Part shown: piece by piece, positions 22,462 through 33,599 of the stretch
Layout of the letters: each line of letters begins with the position of its first letter
Numbering within the stretch: the first letter of the stretch is position 1
Source: Pinus tabuliformis
Lineage: Eukaryota > Streptophyta > Pinopsida > Pinales > Pinaceae
DNA length: 64,000 nucleotides
Direction of reading: 5' to 3'
Assembly: GCA_031772625.1 (NCBI GenBank)
Contig: CM062816.1
Location: forward strand, 829,603,556 to 829,667,555
The notes under the pieces: generated by a model
Seen by the model: only the letters and a program-made list of their open reading frames with translations
Databases searched by the model: none
Told to the model about the DNA's origin: nothing
Translations under genes and position numbers: made by a program

Positions 22462-22941
22462 TTAATTTATTCGCATAACCCGCTTTTCACATAACAACAT
22501 CTTAATCCAAGTGTTCAAAGATTTAATATACTTACCTCGCGGTCCCTTGAGAAAACGTCGTTTTGCCTCGTCGTAGCTCACAGTTGTGTCTATCGCAAAC
22601 TTAGTGATAAATCCCCCTATTATCTGATCGAGCCAATGGTCCATAGCTCACACGATCTTATCTTTTGATGCTTCTAGTTTGCGCACTAATTCCAGAGTCC
22701 ACACTATTGGTTTGTCGAGCCTACACCTTCCCTGGTCGTCAGCTAGCTTCGCTATCCACTCATATAGCTCAGAAGGAAAGGATGCAAAGAAAATCTCGTG
22801 GATTTCCGTATACACGTAGCGCTTCACCCACTTTTTCTCAGATACTTGCGGAGTTATGTTTTCCTGTGTCGCGAACTCATGAATCTTCTTGTCCAACCAC
22901 TCTTCAATTTCCTTCTTTGTTGGGTTCCAGTGGCATGACAT
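22462..22941 (-). pseudogene. Leader ORF upstream of gag in the 15,321 element
   Basis: Two adjacent open stretches (22,648-22,941 and 22,462-22,644) follow the 5' LTR and precede gag. They are Lys/Glu/Trp-rich with segments such as EIEEWLDKKIHEFATQ and LDQIIGGFITKFAIDT. An ORF upstream of gag is known in Ogre/Tat-type plant Gypsy elements. I recognise no domain. Its coding nature is supported by biased composition and sense orientation only. Confidence 0.45.
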
Positions 22942-22985
22942 CAGACATCCCTTATGCAGATTCTGGTCCCGACAATGGAACCATT

Positions 22986-23843
22986 TGTTGGCTTAGTGGG
23001 GCCTGACCTAGGTTCAGAAGTGATTTAGCCAAGAAAATCCCGGTACTACTGGCCCTTTCGTCAACAGTCTATGGAGCGTGGCCCGAGGTCTCACCCAAAG
23101 TAGTATGGGAGGGTGCTAGAACCAGGTTTCTGCACCCTGGGGATGTCCGATATGAGGTGATTTGTACGCTGTCCAACCTCTGCACTTACTGCACTACGTG
23201 CACCCCATGCCCCATGATACTGTCTTTGCGTAGTTCTAGCTGCAGCATGACTTGTGTTATTTACCCAAGTCTTCCTTAATTAGTCTCCGTTGGCTGAATA
23301 CTTACATTAAATTCACATATAAGCATTCATACGAGTATTCATCAAGTGCGCGCAGTAAATAAATAGAGTAAAAGTAATATCTAACATCAAAATAAGGATT
23401 CAAGAAAATATGCAAGAATGAACTTCTCTTTATTAACTTTCAATTCCAAGTACAGCTCGACTCCGCCCTGCGCATTCAGCTGTAGATTATACTAGGCCTC
23501 TGCGCACTCCGTTGCAGAGCCTCTACCTACTACTATGACCCAGTACACTTCAGATTCCACTTTAACCTCGAACCATGCCTTTGCTATTCTATTTCTATTC
23601 TATACCAAGCTATCTTTACACTTAGAGCCTCGATCTATTTATACAATCCCATGGTCCACGGACCATGGGTAGGCCGACACAACTTTATATTAAATTACAA
23701 TACAATTCTTAGGGTGGACAACCCTATGACTCGATTGTACACTTCGCGCTCTGCACCTGCACTTTGTGGAGTCTTACAGTACAATTGACCAAAACTTGGG
23801 CTTTGAGCCCTAAAACATGTTGAGGGGGATCCCATGCCCAACA
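22986..23843 (-). repeat. 5' LTR of the 15,321 element
   Basis: It is 858 bp, starts TGTTGG and ends CCAACA on the + strand, and is followed by the target duplication TTTTT (23,844-23,848). Just outside it, on the minus strand, TGGTTCCATTGTCGGGA (22,967-22,983) occupies the primer-site position. It only loosely resembles the tRNA-Asp complement used by Athila-like elements, so the primer is uncertain. Confidence 0.88.
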
Positions 23844-25370
23844 TTTTTAAAGGGAAAATCATGTCTAGGATCCAAGGTGAAGTTGACAATGCATTAAAGT
23901 TAGAGTTATTGGTTGTAATTGGGTGCATGACCAGTGGAACTTGATACCCAAAAATTCTAGTCAATGTATTTTAAATACAATTTGAAGGGATGTTGTAGCC
24001 CTTTGCAACAAAGAAAGAAAAACAAAAAGAAGCTTATGCAAAGAATTGAGGAGAAAATCTATTGAGATCTGGCAAGTTATTGATATTGTTTTTCGTAACA
24101 AGTTATTGATGTGCAGGTAGCAACAAATGATAGAATTGTGGCAAGAATTTTGACAGTGAGTGTGGTTGTGATGGAAAAGGAAGAGTGACTACAAAAACCT
24201 AGAAAAGCAAGGAGTTCTCAAGGGGTTCCAAAGGAGGGAACCAATAATGTCAACAATCTAAGTTCAAAGGAGATATCTTGGTGAGGTGTGTGTAGTAGGA
24301 GGGACACTTGTTACTATAAAGGTTATTTGCAGCTAATAATGGACAGTAGAAAGCTCACAGAGGAAGAGATAGAGATGAATATGATTATGGATAGTCATTT
24401 GCAGAAATCAAAGGGAAGCCACAAAGATGTCACAGTGGTTAGCATACGAAAGGTGAGTGATGAAGAGTTTAAGAAAGAGATGGTTAAGATGAAGGCATGG
24501 TTGAATGTGCGTATGGAGATTCTACAATAAGATGTTGAAGACTGAAGATGTGGATGGGTATTACGAAACAAATTAAAGTGGCATAAATTGTAAGTGAAGT
24601 TGAAGCACAGGTTGAGCATTTAGCATAGGAAAGAAGAGCTCAAGGTACAGGAGATGGAGGTTTGCATTTGTGAACCGGAAGAAGGATTATTTCTTTGGGA
24701 AGATGATGATGAGGACATTAAGAAGAGATCTGAAAAAGATCTTTTGAAATATTTGGATAGTTCAAAACAACATGAAGATTTTATGTTTGAAACATCAAGA
24801 GAGGTTATAAATCCTTGTGGTTTTAAATTTGACCATTAGTGTGTGGATGCAAGATGTGTTGGAGATGACTTATGAACTATGAAGATGAATTACAATTGAT
24901 GAAAAAAATGTTGATGGAACCTGAATATAAGCAAGTTGTAGATAAAGAAGGGAAATATTCAAGTAGTGAACATGTGGAACCGGAAGTAAAATGAAATTTG
25001 CAATTTAATTTTGAGGATAGTGAATTGATGTTCCAAGCTAGTAATAGTAAAAATTTAGTTAGAAACTAAATTGGATATTGAAATTGAAGAATTAAGAAGG
25101 CTAATGGAAAAAACACAAAAATCGAGATACTGTAAGAAGAGGCAGACAATTGATAATATGATACATTTGACTGGTCAAGTGTACATCATCAAAATCAATG
25201 GAAGATTGCAAAACAAAGTTTGGAAACCTTGGGAATTAAAAGTAACAACAATTGAAGAAGAACAACAAAGAATGAATGATCAATTACAAAATAAAGTTTG
25301 GGATCCTAGAGGATTCAACCAGCGATGACACATGACCAAGAGGTAATGAACTTTTTCTACCTGGGGAGTC
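23844..25370 (+). other. Right internal part of the 13,861-25,849 element, charged unrecognised frames
   Basis: Plus-strand open stretches at 24,288-24,530, 24,654-24,839 and 25,071-25,328 share a Lys/Glu/Asp-rich, helical composition. The last contains two copies of LQNKVW about 32 residues apart. Sense and spacing fit one decayed ORF of the element, but no gag, protease or RT motif is present. There are several breaks. Confidence 0.45.
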
Positions 25371-25849
25371 TAATGTAGGAGCATAGGATCTCAAATCTAA
25401 CTTAATCATTTGACCAAGGGGTCTTTATGTTTACCAAAGGAGTTGGTTCCAAAATTAAATATTATAGTTTGAAGTATTTTAAATTCCTATGTTTCTAAGG
25501 AATTCTAGAATATTGTATTAGTTAAATAATGGTAATGAGAGATCTCAGGAGAGTTAGAGAGGTATTAGGGTCAGTTAGATTTGATGAGATATGTGTGGAT
25601 CTCAAGGAGAGATCTTAGGATTAGGTAGCAAATATTTTGGATCTAAACCAAATCTATTTTGATTATAAATATCATGTAAGCCTATGAACAATGATGTGTG
25701 GTGTGAGTGGCCAGGTAAATGATAATCAAGCCAATATTATTGTAAATATTATGATTTTAATGAAATATGCGTGAGTTTTTTTAGTGTATTTTCTATGGTG
25801 GTTTGTATATTTGTGGATTTTGATATGAAGGCTGCAACGACCTGCATCA
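25371..25849 (+). repeat. 3' LTR of the 13,861-25,849 element
   Basis: It matches 13,861-14,373 throughout but lacks the extra 55-bp copy. It ends CCTGCATCA and is followed by GTTAG, the near-duplicate of GCTAG before the 5' LTR. TATAAATATC is kept near 25,664. Confidence 0.88.
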
Positions 25850-26311
25850 GTTAGAAAAAAACCTATAGAAACACTTGAATAAAATCACCATGAAGGACAT
25901 AAAAATGAATGAGAAGCTAATGAAACACATATTGAAAAGAATTGGTCCAATAGCTAATTTTTCTATATATTGCCACCCACACCATTTAGAGAAACAATAA
26001 TGATCAAAGCAAAGGAATGAGCATCAAAACATTACTATGGATCAAGATGGAAGCATAAAAGCAATTGGTATGGAGTTAGAGGGAGGAATAAAAGTGATAC
26101 AAGGAGATATTAGAGCAACACAATGAAGATGTGGATCCTAAGAATAAATAAAAATCAAGATAAAGTAAAGGCTACAATTGGACCCCACATCCACATTTCC
26201 CTAGGATGAGTGGATGATTGTGCATGATATCAATTGGCTACATTTCTCCATGGGTCATATTATATGGCTTCTTCCATGTTTCTAGGATGAAATGTGCTAA
26301 TGGGAATGTAA
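25850..26311 (+). pseudogene. H1 tail between the nested element and the H1 3' LTR
   Basis: The plus-strand coding-like signal is charged and His/Lys-rich, in keeping with the H1 tail at 13,588-13,860. It fades into non-coding DNA before 26,312. No RT or integrase motif is present, so H1 ends shortly after its gag-protease. Confidence 0.45.
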
Positions 26312-26708
26312 TGTAATGTAACTGAAGAGTATAATATGGGGTACATAAGGAGGTAATCAAGGGAATAATGAATGTAATGGGTCATAATAATGAAATAGAA
26401 CCACTTTGTAATTAAAATAAAATAAAATAATAATAAGGGATAGTTGGCATAAGACCCTTAGGAATTCTCATGAGAAAGTATAAATACATATGAGTATCAT
26501 TGTACAATAGATGGGTTGAGTTGCTTTTACTTGTAGCAAGGATGGCTTATGGAGAGATTCCTTCCATAAAGAGTATTTGATGGTGTTACCCTACATTAAT
26601 GGTTCTTCTATCTATATTGTTGGTGTATTTTATGGTGAATGTCATTGGTATCTTTGAGTTTTGAAAATTTCATGGTGGATTATCTTCTATACTTTTAAAA
26701 TTTTATTA
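26312..26708 (+). repeat. H1 3' LTR (SINE-free)
   Basis: It begins TGTAATGTAAC and carries ATAATATGGGGTACATA at 26,331, matching 8,941 in the 5' LTR. The TATA-like GTATAAATACATA is at about 26,480. The SINE target CCACTTTGTAAT is intact here. The end is placed at TTTTATTA near 26,708 by alignment to the 5' LTR and is uncertain by a few bases. Confidence 0.82.
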
Positions 26709-27599
26709 TAATCAAAGGGATTACCCTTATACCCCTAATCCTAGCGCAAGCACCCACAAGCCACATTAGGCATGTTAATCAAGTTTCAAACCTAGGCAAG
26801 GCCCCAATATTGGTCAAAAAGTGCTTTCTAGTATGGGACGTTATAGTGGTTCGTAAGGGAGCAAGATTACACTCCTACTAGATACCTCTAAGTCTTGGAC
26901 CATTAACTTGTTTCCTTATGTCTAGAAAATATAAATCCTTATCCAGCCAAAAAAATATTAAGTCTTACTCTAACACCAAAGTATACCATAGTGTTTATTT
27001 ACTTTAAGACCGTATTTTCATTTAATAAAATTATTATAAATTAATAAATCAAACCCTTGATCTTTAATTAACCAGAATAATATATTATAAATTTGATTAC
27101 ACCTTTAAAATCATATTAATAGTATATAAGGTGTAATCAAATTTATAATATATTATTCAACTGAGACAACTCATAAGTATTTCTTCCATGAAGTGGTGTA
27201 GCCCAAGAAGGCTTGAGGACCTGGAAATTGGAGGAGTTTGGAAGGAGAATTAAAGAATTGGTAAATTGAAGAGTTTTGGATACTAAAGCCATATGATATT
27301 TTGAAAAAAAGAAGAAGAAATAAACACATAGGAAAGAGATTGTGTAGTGCATTTTGTTGACATCTAATCCTAAGGGATTGGGAAATTCATGTAAAAATTG
27401 TAACTAGGAAAATAAGGAAGCATTGGAAGATGAATCCCAATAGTCTCCCTCTCGTTGTATATATTATTGATTTATCGTAATGAAATTCATATTCGTGGAG
27501 TTATCCAATACCTGGCTTGAGACATTTAATATTATTTATGGGTGATAGAGGTAATGCAAGAGTATATTTTTCTTACTACCATGTTAATATAAAAGCATA
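26709..27599. other. Gene-free stretch between H1 and H2
   Basis: Apart from the hairpin at 27,075-27,158 I find no structure. The minus frame at 27,143-27,352 overlaps the hairpin arm and has a low-complexity Phe-rich middle; I do not regard it as a gene. The 5' LTR of H2 should lie in or near this stretch but has no partner in the window. Confidence 0.5.
27075..27158. repeat. Perfect 31-bp inverted repeat with a 22-bp loop
   Basis: The arm 27,075-27,105 (GAATAATATATTATAAATTT, then GATTACACCTT) is the exact reverse complement of 27,128-27,158. The 22-base spacer is AT-rich. A perfect 31-bp match in decayed DNA is unlikely by chance and implies recent origin or a short foldback element. No flanking target duplication was found. 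Confidence 0.92.
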
Positions 27600-27870
27600 G
27601 GCTCTCATTGGTTAGATAAGGGAGTTCAAATGATACTTTGCATATGAAAATGTTCAGTATCCCAATAGAGTACATTTGCAATAGCAAAGCTAACATGTCA
27701 TGCTATAATATGGTGGGATTCTATGCAAAATTATAGAGCTGACAAGTAGTTAGAGAAGATTAAAACCTAAAATAAAATGGTGAGGAAGATCAAGGAGAAA
27801 TTATAACATGTCGATTATTAGTATAGTTTGGGTAAATGAGTCTAGAATCTAAGGTAGAGGGAATCATATC

Positions 27871-29823
27871 TATAACACCCCCTCCTAGGTCTACCCAAAG
27901 TAACCATGCCAATCGGGGTAAACATGAGGAGAGATGCTACTATAGATTCGACCTCCTATGTCACCTTAGGGAAGTGGAATCGACGAAACATCACATACAG
28001 TCATCCAACATCATCAATAGGCCCCTCAGGAGACAAGTCATCCACTTAGACAACCTGTCCTTGGGTCCCACTGTTAATCTGTAGCTTTTAGGCCATAGTT
28101 GCTCACATGCTATGGGAAAGGGGGCGACCAACAACCTAAAGTCACTCTCACAGGCCTGCCAACTAGCAACTATGGTCTAGAATTTCCAGTTCTGTTCTGG
28201 CGACCCCGGGATTTGAGCCACTTTTCTAGTCCAGAACCCTGGCCTCTACCCATAACTTGTTGTAACTTTCAGAAATCATTAAAAACATGATAACCATGTT
28301 GATCAATAAAAATCACCCTCAATACTATGCTTGAGCATCCCTAATCAGGATTGCCATTCTATCAAACACTTGGCATCAATGCAACCTACAGGTTTAGGAT
28401 ACAAGATAGAGCATAAGTGACTGAAACAACTTATGAAACATAACTAGGAGGATCATGTCCTTCTCCCTTGAGCTACTACATCACTTAGGTCTTGCATCCA
28501 TCCATTTAACAATTACAAGTAAATATATGAAATAACCATGACATGAACCAGTCATTCAACCATGCTTATAACCAACATAAAACCATATAAATATCAGAGA
28601 TATGACAACCATTAAATCCACATATAAATTAGTGAAAAAGTAAGATAACTTAGCTTTTATTAATCATAGGCAAATCCGACCAGGTTTGGGACTTCCACGT
28701 ACCACCCGACCATAGACATGGCTTAACCAAATCTCTCTTTTAGCCAGTCACACCCTTTCCATATTCCAAGCATGAATGTGGGATCTCATAGAACAACCAG
28801 TCTAAGAAAAATCAACGGAATCCAAAGGTTAAACCACCTCCACCCTCATCTAGCCATGATCACACCAAAACTGGTGTTCCGATCACAACCGAACAAAACT
28901 TGGAATGCCATCCGAAATCCATCACTATCCTTGGGGAATTTTTCGCCTCCTTGTCTCTCAGGCTTTACCGCAATACAAACCCGTATCACTAGGCCCTAAA
29001 CCAAGGCTAATCCCTCAAGCTTTACGTGTATCCCACCAAAACTGGTTAAGGAATTCCTAGGCCTTTGGGAATGACCCTTGAGACCACCTCCACCCTGGAT
29101 TCTGAATATCAATCCTGCAATTCCAAAGTTCCAAAACTGAAATAAACATCCCAACATACCATGTCATATGGAAAAAGGCTAAGATAGGCTGAAAACCACT
29201 ATCATAACCCAATAAAACCATGCCATCGACAGCAAGAGAACAACATGGAAAGTCATGCGTGTCCAAACCAGCTAGGAAACTACACATGAAAAAGGTTACC
29301 TACAAGTATTCATGCTGAATTTGCTTGATCATTCTTTCCTTTCCTTGTTCCTTGCTTGCTTTTCCTTTCCTTTTCTTGCCTTCCCTTTCCTTTGCTCCAA
29401 ACTAGAGTGCTCCAAGAAAACTCTAAGTGACCAAGAGAGTGAGAGAGAGAGAGAGAATAATGAGAGAGCTCTAAACGTGAACTTGAAAAAAGCCATGAAC
29501 TGATCCTCAAAAGTTTTTTTATCCATGAAGCCTCTAATTTCTTCATTTTCCATTATTTTCCTTCAATTTTCTCCTCACATGCAACCTACGACCTTTCACC
29601 TTACTATTCTCCTAATTTCCTTAAATTTCAAAAATAAATGTGGCCAAATGCCTTTTTTCCTTTTAATGCCTTTGCCAATTTTCGTAAGCCAAAACACACA
29701 TCTAGTGATGCCCACTAAGATATATTTGCCCAACATTCAGCTTGGAACAAGTGTCCCTTACCCGTGGTCTTAATTTTCCTTTATTATATTTTATTATATG
29801 AACTTTTCACCAGGGCTGTTACA
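27871..29823 (-). repeat. 3' LTR of the chromovirus
   Basis: It is 1,953 bp. On the minus strand it starts TGTAACAGCCC and ends near GGGGTGTTATA. It includes a (GA)n run near 29,435-29,456 and a C/T-rich block (about 29,330-29,400), both shared with the partner LTR. The small open frames inside both LTRs are shadows, since they occur in equivalent places with different reading. Confidence 0.93.
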
Positions 29824-29837
29824 AAACTCTCCCCCTT
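29824..29837 (-). other. Polypurine tract of the chromovirus
   Basis: On the minus strand AAGGGGGAGAGTTT directly precedes the 3' LTR. Composition and position are those of the plus-strand primer. Confidence 0.85.
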
Positions 29838-30150
29838 GGGGGCCACTATCCTCAGTCTTAAACCACACTAAGAGCTCAACAAAACCACTGAAAAGAAAAC
29901 ATGCTGCCTATGGATCTTTATAACTTAGCTCATTGCAATATTTACAATGAAGATCCCGCAAAAAGAAAAAGATCATGGAAACATGACAATATAATAAACA
30001 TAATAACATGACACCCATACCACTTATTGGATATTTATAACTTAGCTCATGGTGTTATTTACATCCATATACATATACATATACAAATATCAAAACATGA
30101 GAAAAACATATGCCAAACATAAACCAACATCAAACCAAAATTGCTTTGCC

Positions 30151-31530
30151 TTAATCGACAAACAATGAAAGATATAGGGCCCACATATTATCTGCCATCT
30201 CCCATGTATCTTCTTCAGGCCCAAAGTGCTTCCACAAAACTTTAACTTGCTCTATGGCTCTATTCCTAAGCATGAGATGTTTCCACTGTAATATGCATTG
30301 AGGCTCCAGTTGGAACTCTCCTTCTTTCTCCACCTGCAACACAGACCAATCAATAACATGATCAACATCATTTATACACTTCTTAACCAATGAAATATGG
30401 AAAAATATCATGGACTTTCACTATTTGACACAGTGCAAGTTGGTATGCCACTGGTCCAATCCTCTCAAGGGTCTTAAAAGGCCCGCAATACCGTGGTGCC
30501 AACTTGGCACATGAACCAATCCTCATAGAGATTTTCTTGGGATTGATGCAAAAATACACATGCTCCCAAACTTGAAACTCTTTGAAAACCCTGTGATGAT
30601 CTGCATAACTCTTCTGTCTATCCTGTGTTGCCTTTATATTCTTATTTATAACCTGCATTTCCTACTTAATGTTCGTCAACATGTTCGATCCAATAAGTAC
30701 CCTGTTCACTAGATCACTTCAGCTGATGGGAGTGTTACAACTCCGTCCATTCAATGCCTCGAAAGGACTCATCCTCAATGTCTCCTAATAACCATTTTTG
30801 TCCGCAAACTCCACCAATGGAATATACTCCTCCCATTTCCTCTGCTGGTGCATGACATACATCCTTAACATATCCTCAAATATGTTGTTGACCCTCTCTG
30901 TCTGAACATCTGTCTGTGGATGATAAGATGTAATGAAGGCCAAATCTATACCCAAGCCTACAAATAGCTCCTTCCAAAACTTGGAAGTGAAATTTTCATC
31001 CCTGTTTGATACAATCTTCTTTGGAACACAATGTAGGCTCACTATTTATCTGATGAATACCTGTGCTACCTCACTAGTTGAATATGTAGTCTTTACCGAA
31101 ATGAAGTGAGCTAACTTGATCAACCTGTTAGCCATGACCATAATAGAATCATGCTGCCTCATTGTCCTCAGAAGACTTGTGATGAAATCCGTGGAAATGA
31201 CCTCCCATTTCCATTCTGGAATCACTATAGGTTATAGTAAACCACCTGGATTCTTGCACTCCTCCTTTACTTGCTGACAATCTAAGAATATAGCTATGAA
31301 CTCAGCCACTTCTTTCTTTAGGTTTGGCCAATAATACAACTTCTTTACCACCGTCAATGTCTTTTGATATCTTGGATGACCCGAATACAGTTTCACATAA
31401 AACTCCCTCAAGATAAGCTTCTTGAGCTCACTGCAATTTGGCACATAGATCCTATCTTGAAACCTCACCAAGCCATCTGCCATGAGATGATAGTATGCAT
31501 CCTGATCACTTGTACCTATACCCACACTTG
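30151..31530 (-). pseudogene. Integrase and C-terminal chromodomain of the chromovirus
   Basis: The zinc-binding start lies at 31,232-31,525 (LREFYVKLYSGHPRYQKTL, then YYWPNLKKEVAEFI). The catalytic core at 30,785-31,042 holds the conserved SYHPQTD-x-QTERVN segment. A GPF-type region lies at 30,383-30,658 (KLAPRYCGPFKTLERIGPVA). The chromodomain at 30,151-30,350 shows QWKHLMLRNRAIEQVKVLWK, then EEDTWE, as in chromoviral integrases, where it steers insertion to particular chromatin. Four open pieces carry this region, so it is broken. Confidence 0.85.
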
Positions 31531-31540
31531 CACCTGTACT

Positions 31541-32990
31541 CTATTGTATCCTATGCATGATCTCCATGTATTTTCCATCTCGCTGACCTGCCTGCAAAAT
31601 CCTATCTTGTAACTTTGTCCTGTAGGAGCTTATAGTTGCCATATGATTTACTTGTACCTTCCTACTAATAGCATCTGCAACTCGGTTCTCCTTCCCTTTG
31701 ATGTATCTGATCTTGAAATCAAACTCACTAAGGGTAGCCAACCATCTAGCTTGCCTGGTATTTAGATTCGGTTGGTCAGACAAATACCTCAACCCACTGT
31801 GATCTCTCATCAATGTAAACCTCCTACCCAGAAGATAATGTCTCCACATCTTCAGTGCATGTATAATCGTTGCTAGCTTAAGATCACACGTCAGATAGTT
31901 ATGCTTGTGCTCATTTAGTTTACGTGACTCATAGCATACTACCTATCCTTCTTGCATGAGAACTCCAACAAGCCCCTTTTTCAAGCATCTGTACACACAA
32001 CAACCTCCTAGTTTGGATCCGCAATCTTTAGCATTGGTGCATGTGTCAGAAACTGCTTAAGCTGCTCAAAACTATCTTCACATTCTGCTATCCATTCAAA
32101 CTTCTTACATTTTCGCTGCAATGATGTGATAGGATATGCAATGCATGAGAAGTTCTTGATGAAACTCCTATAGTAACCTGCCAATCCCATGAATGATCTC
32201 ACCTCATCTACATTCTTAGGAGTTGCCCATTCCATGATGACCCTTATCTTTTCTGGATCTAATGCGATGCCTTCCTTGGAGACAACATGTCCCAAGTAGT
32301 GCACCTCAGTTTGAAAGATGTTGCACTTGCTAAGTTTAGCATACAATTGACACTATCTTAGCAATCTCAACTCTACTGCTAAATGCTCAGCATGTTCCTC
32401 CTCATTCTTAGAATATACCAGTATGTCATCAATGAATACAATAACAAACTTTTCCATATAAGGATGCAACACGCTATTCATCAAACACATTAATGTAGCT
32501 AGAGCATTAGTTAAGCCAAATGGAACAACAACAAACTCATAATGCACATACCTAGTCCTAAACGTAGTCTTGAATATATCATCTTCCTTGATGCGTACCT
32601 AATGGTATCCCCATCTCAATTCAATCTTAGAGAACACTATTTCTCCCTTTAGCTGATAAAAAAAATCATCAATCCTCGACAAAGGGTATTTGTTCTTGAT
32701 CGTTACTTTGTTCAGTTTCCTGTAATAAATTCACAATCTAAGAGTACCATTTTTCTTCTTTACGAACAACACTAATGCACCCCAAGGTGATACACTGGGT
32801 CTGATGTATCCTTTTTCTAAGATTTACTTTAGCTGCAACTTCAATTCTACCAACTCGGGTGTGCTCATCCTATAAGGTGATTTCGATGCTGTAGTTTCCC
32901 TTGGCCCTAAATCAATAGAAAAGTCTACCTCCATGTGGGGTGGTAGCTTTGAAATGTCCTCAAGAAATACATCCAGAAACTACTACAATA
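31541..32990 (-). pseudogene. Reverse transcriptase and RNase H of the chromovirus
   Basis: RT is seen at 32,353-32,547 ([14 protein letters not shown] and [13 protein letters not shown], the catalytic DD box). It continues at 32,008-32,346 ([20 protein letters not shown], then [16 protein letters not shown]). RNase H continues to 31,541 (HYLLGRRFTLMRDHSGLRYL, then KGKENRVADAISRK). Coding-like signal extends upstream to about 32,990. The region copies RNA to DNA and removes the RNA strand in intact relatives. Here it lies in several separate open pieces. Confidence 0.88.
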
Positions 32991-33093
32991 CCGGGTACCT
33001 TCTCAACACATCAACATCCTCAATCTCCTTACCCTTGTCACTGGAAATGTGTATTACAAACATCACACAACCTTTTTTGCAACTACGCTTAAC

Positions 33094-33480
33094 CTACATA
33101 GCGGTAACCATCCTTATTGATGTAGGATTCTTTCTTCCCTGCAAGGTCCTCTTTTCCCCACTATCATCCACACACTCAATGGCCTTGTCGAAGAAATCCA
33201 CTTTGGTTTTGTGATGGTATAGCCAATCCATACCCAAAATCATACCATACGATCCCAACGGAAATACATTCAAATGCACTGCTGTAGGTATACCATTTAA
33301 ATCAAATGCATAAGCTCTTACCCAATGGTGGACTCGCTTCTTTGTACCTATAGCCAACTATACCAACCAATATTCTGCATGCACTTATTTTCTCAAACCA
33401 CATTTATCCACGAGGTCAAGATTAATATAACTATAGTTAGATCCAGGATCAATCAAAATAGAAACAACTTGATCACAAAG
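33094..33480 (-). pseudogene. Protease region of the chromovirus
   Basis: The stretch at 33,094-33,357 includes VHLNVFPLGSYGMILGMDWL, the conserved second half of Gypsy aspartic protease (ILGMDWL). It is followed by the usual H-x-x-x-x-D-x-x-x-K segment that links to RT. The catalytic first half lies just upstream at about 33,380-33,480 in weaker form. Confidence 0.78.
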
Positions 33481-33599
33481 CTTACCATCCATTTCAATGA
33501 TCGATGCCTGATGATCTGCTTGCCTGTTGTCCACAGCTGCATAAATTCGAGGAATGCTATGGCTAACATCACAAACTGTATGTGCCTCCTGAGCACTAT

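Larger units (their letters stand above)
15321..23843 (-). mobile_element. Gypsy-type non-autonomous LTR retrotransposon (gag, protease, extra ORFs; no RT or integrase)
   Basis: The LTRs at 15,321-16,155 and 22,986-23,843 begin TGTTGG and end CCAACA, with a 5-bp duplication TTTTT on both sides. Coding is entirely on the minus strand, so the 22,986 LTR is the 5' one. A G-rich polypurine tract lies at 16,156-16,170. Order in transcription: leader ORF, capsid-like gag, a multi-knuckle nucleocapsid, aspartic protease, a second gag-like domain, a short coiled-coil ORF, and a reading region of about 2.5 kb ending in coiled coil. No RT, RNase H or integrase motif is found, so mobility would need another element. 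The gag resembles large Tat/Ogre-like Gypsy gags. LTRs differ by about 8-10% by eye. The internal region has about ten breaks. Confidence 0.85.
13861..25849 (+). mobile_element. LTR retrotransposon nested in H1, itself opened by the 15,321 element
   Basis: The matching LTRs are 13,861-14,373 and 25,371-25,849. The element ends form a perfect 9-bp inverted pair (TGATGCAGG and CCTGCATCA). The flanking 5 bp are GCTAG (13,856-13,860) and GTTAG (25,850-25,854), a near-perfect target duplication. TATAAATA in each LTR and a purine-rich GGGGAGTC just before the 3' LTR give + orientation. Without the inner Gypsy-type element it is about 3.5 kb, with only lysine/glutamate-rich, unrecognised reading frames. 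It is therefore non-autonomous. LTR divergence is about 9% by eye, younger than H1. Confidence 0.85.
8922..26708 (+). mobile_element. H1: old short LTR retrotransposon with gag and protease only, carrying nested insertions
   Basis: Two matching LTRs (8,922-9,602 and 26,312-26,708) bracket a primer-binding site, a repeat-built leader, a gag and a protease-like stretch, all in + sense. With later insertions discounted, the element is only about 3.2 kb and shows no RT, RNase H or integrase. That fits the non-autonomous gag-only class known in plants as TR-GAG. Its LTRs differ at roughly 15-18% of sites by eye, the highest in the window, so it is the oldest layer here. It was later entered by a SINE, an A-tailed retroposon and the LTR element at 13,861-25,849. 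No convincing target duplication remains. The coding parts are broken in several places. Confidence 0.8.

Noticed and set aside
29310-29553. Overlapping frames near the (GA)n run in the chromovirus LTR
   Set aside because: They are translations of simple repeats and C/T tracts inside an LTR, and the equivalent place in the other LTR gives different frames.
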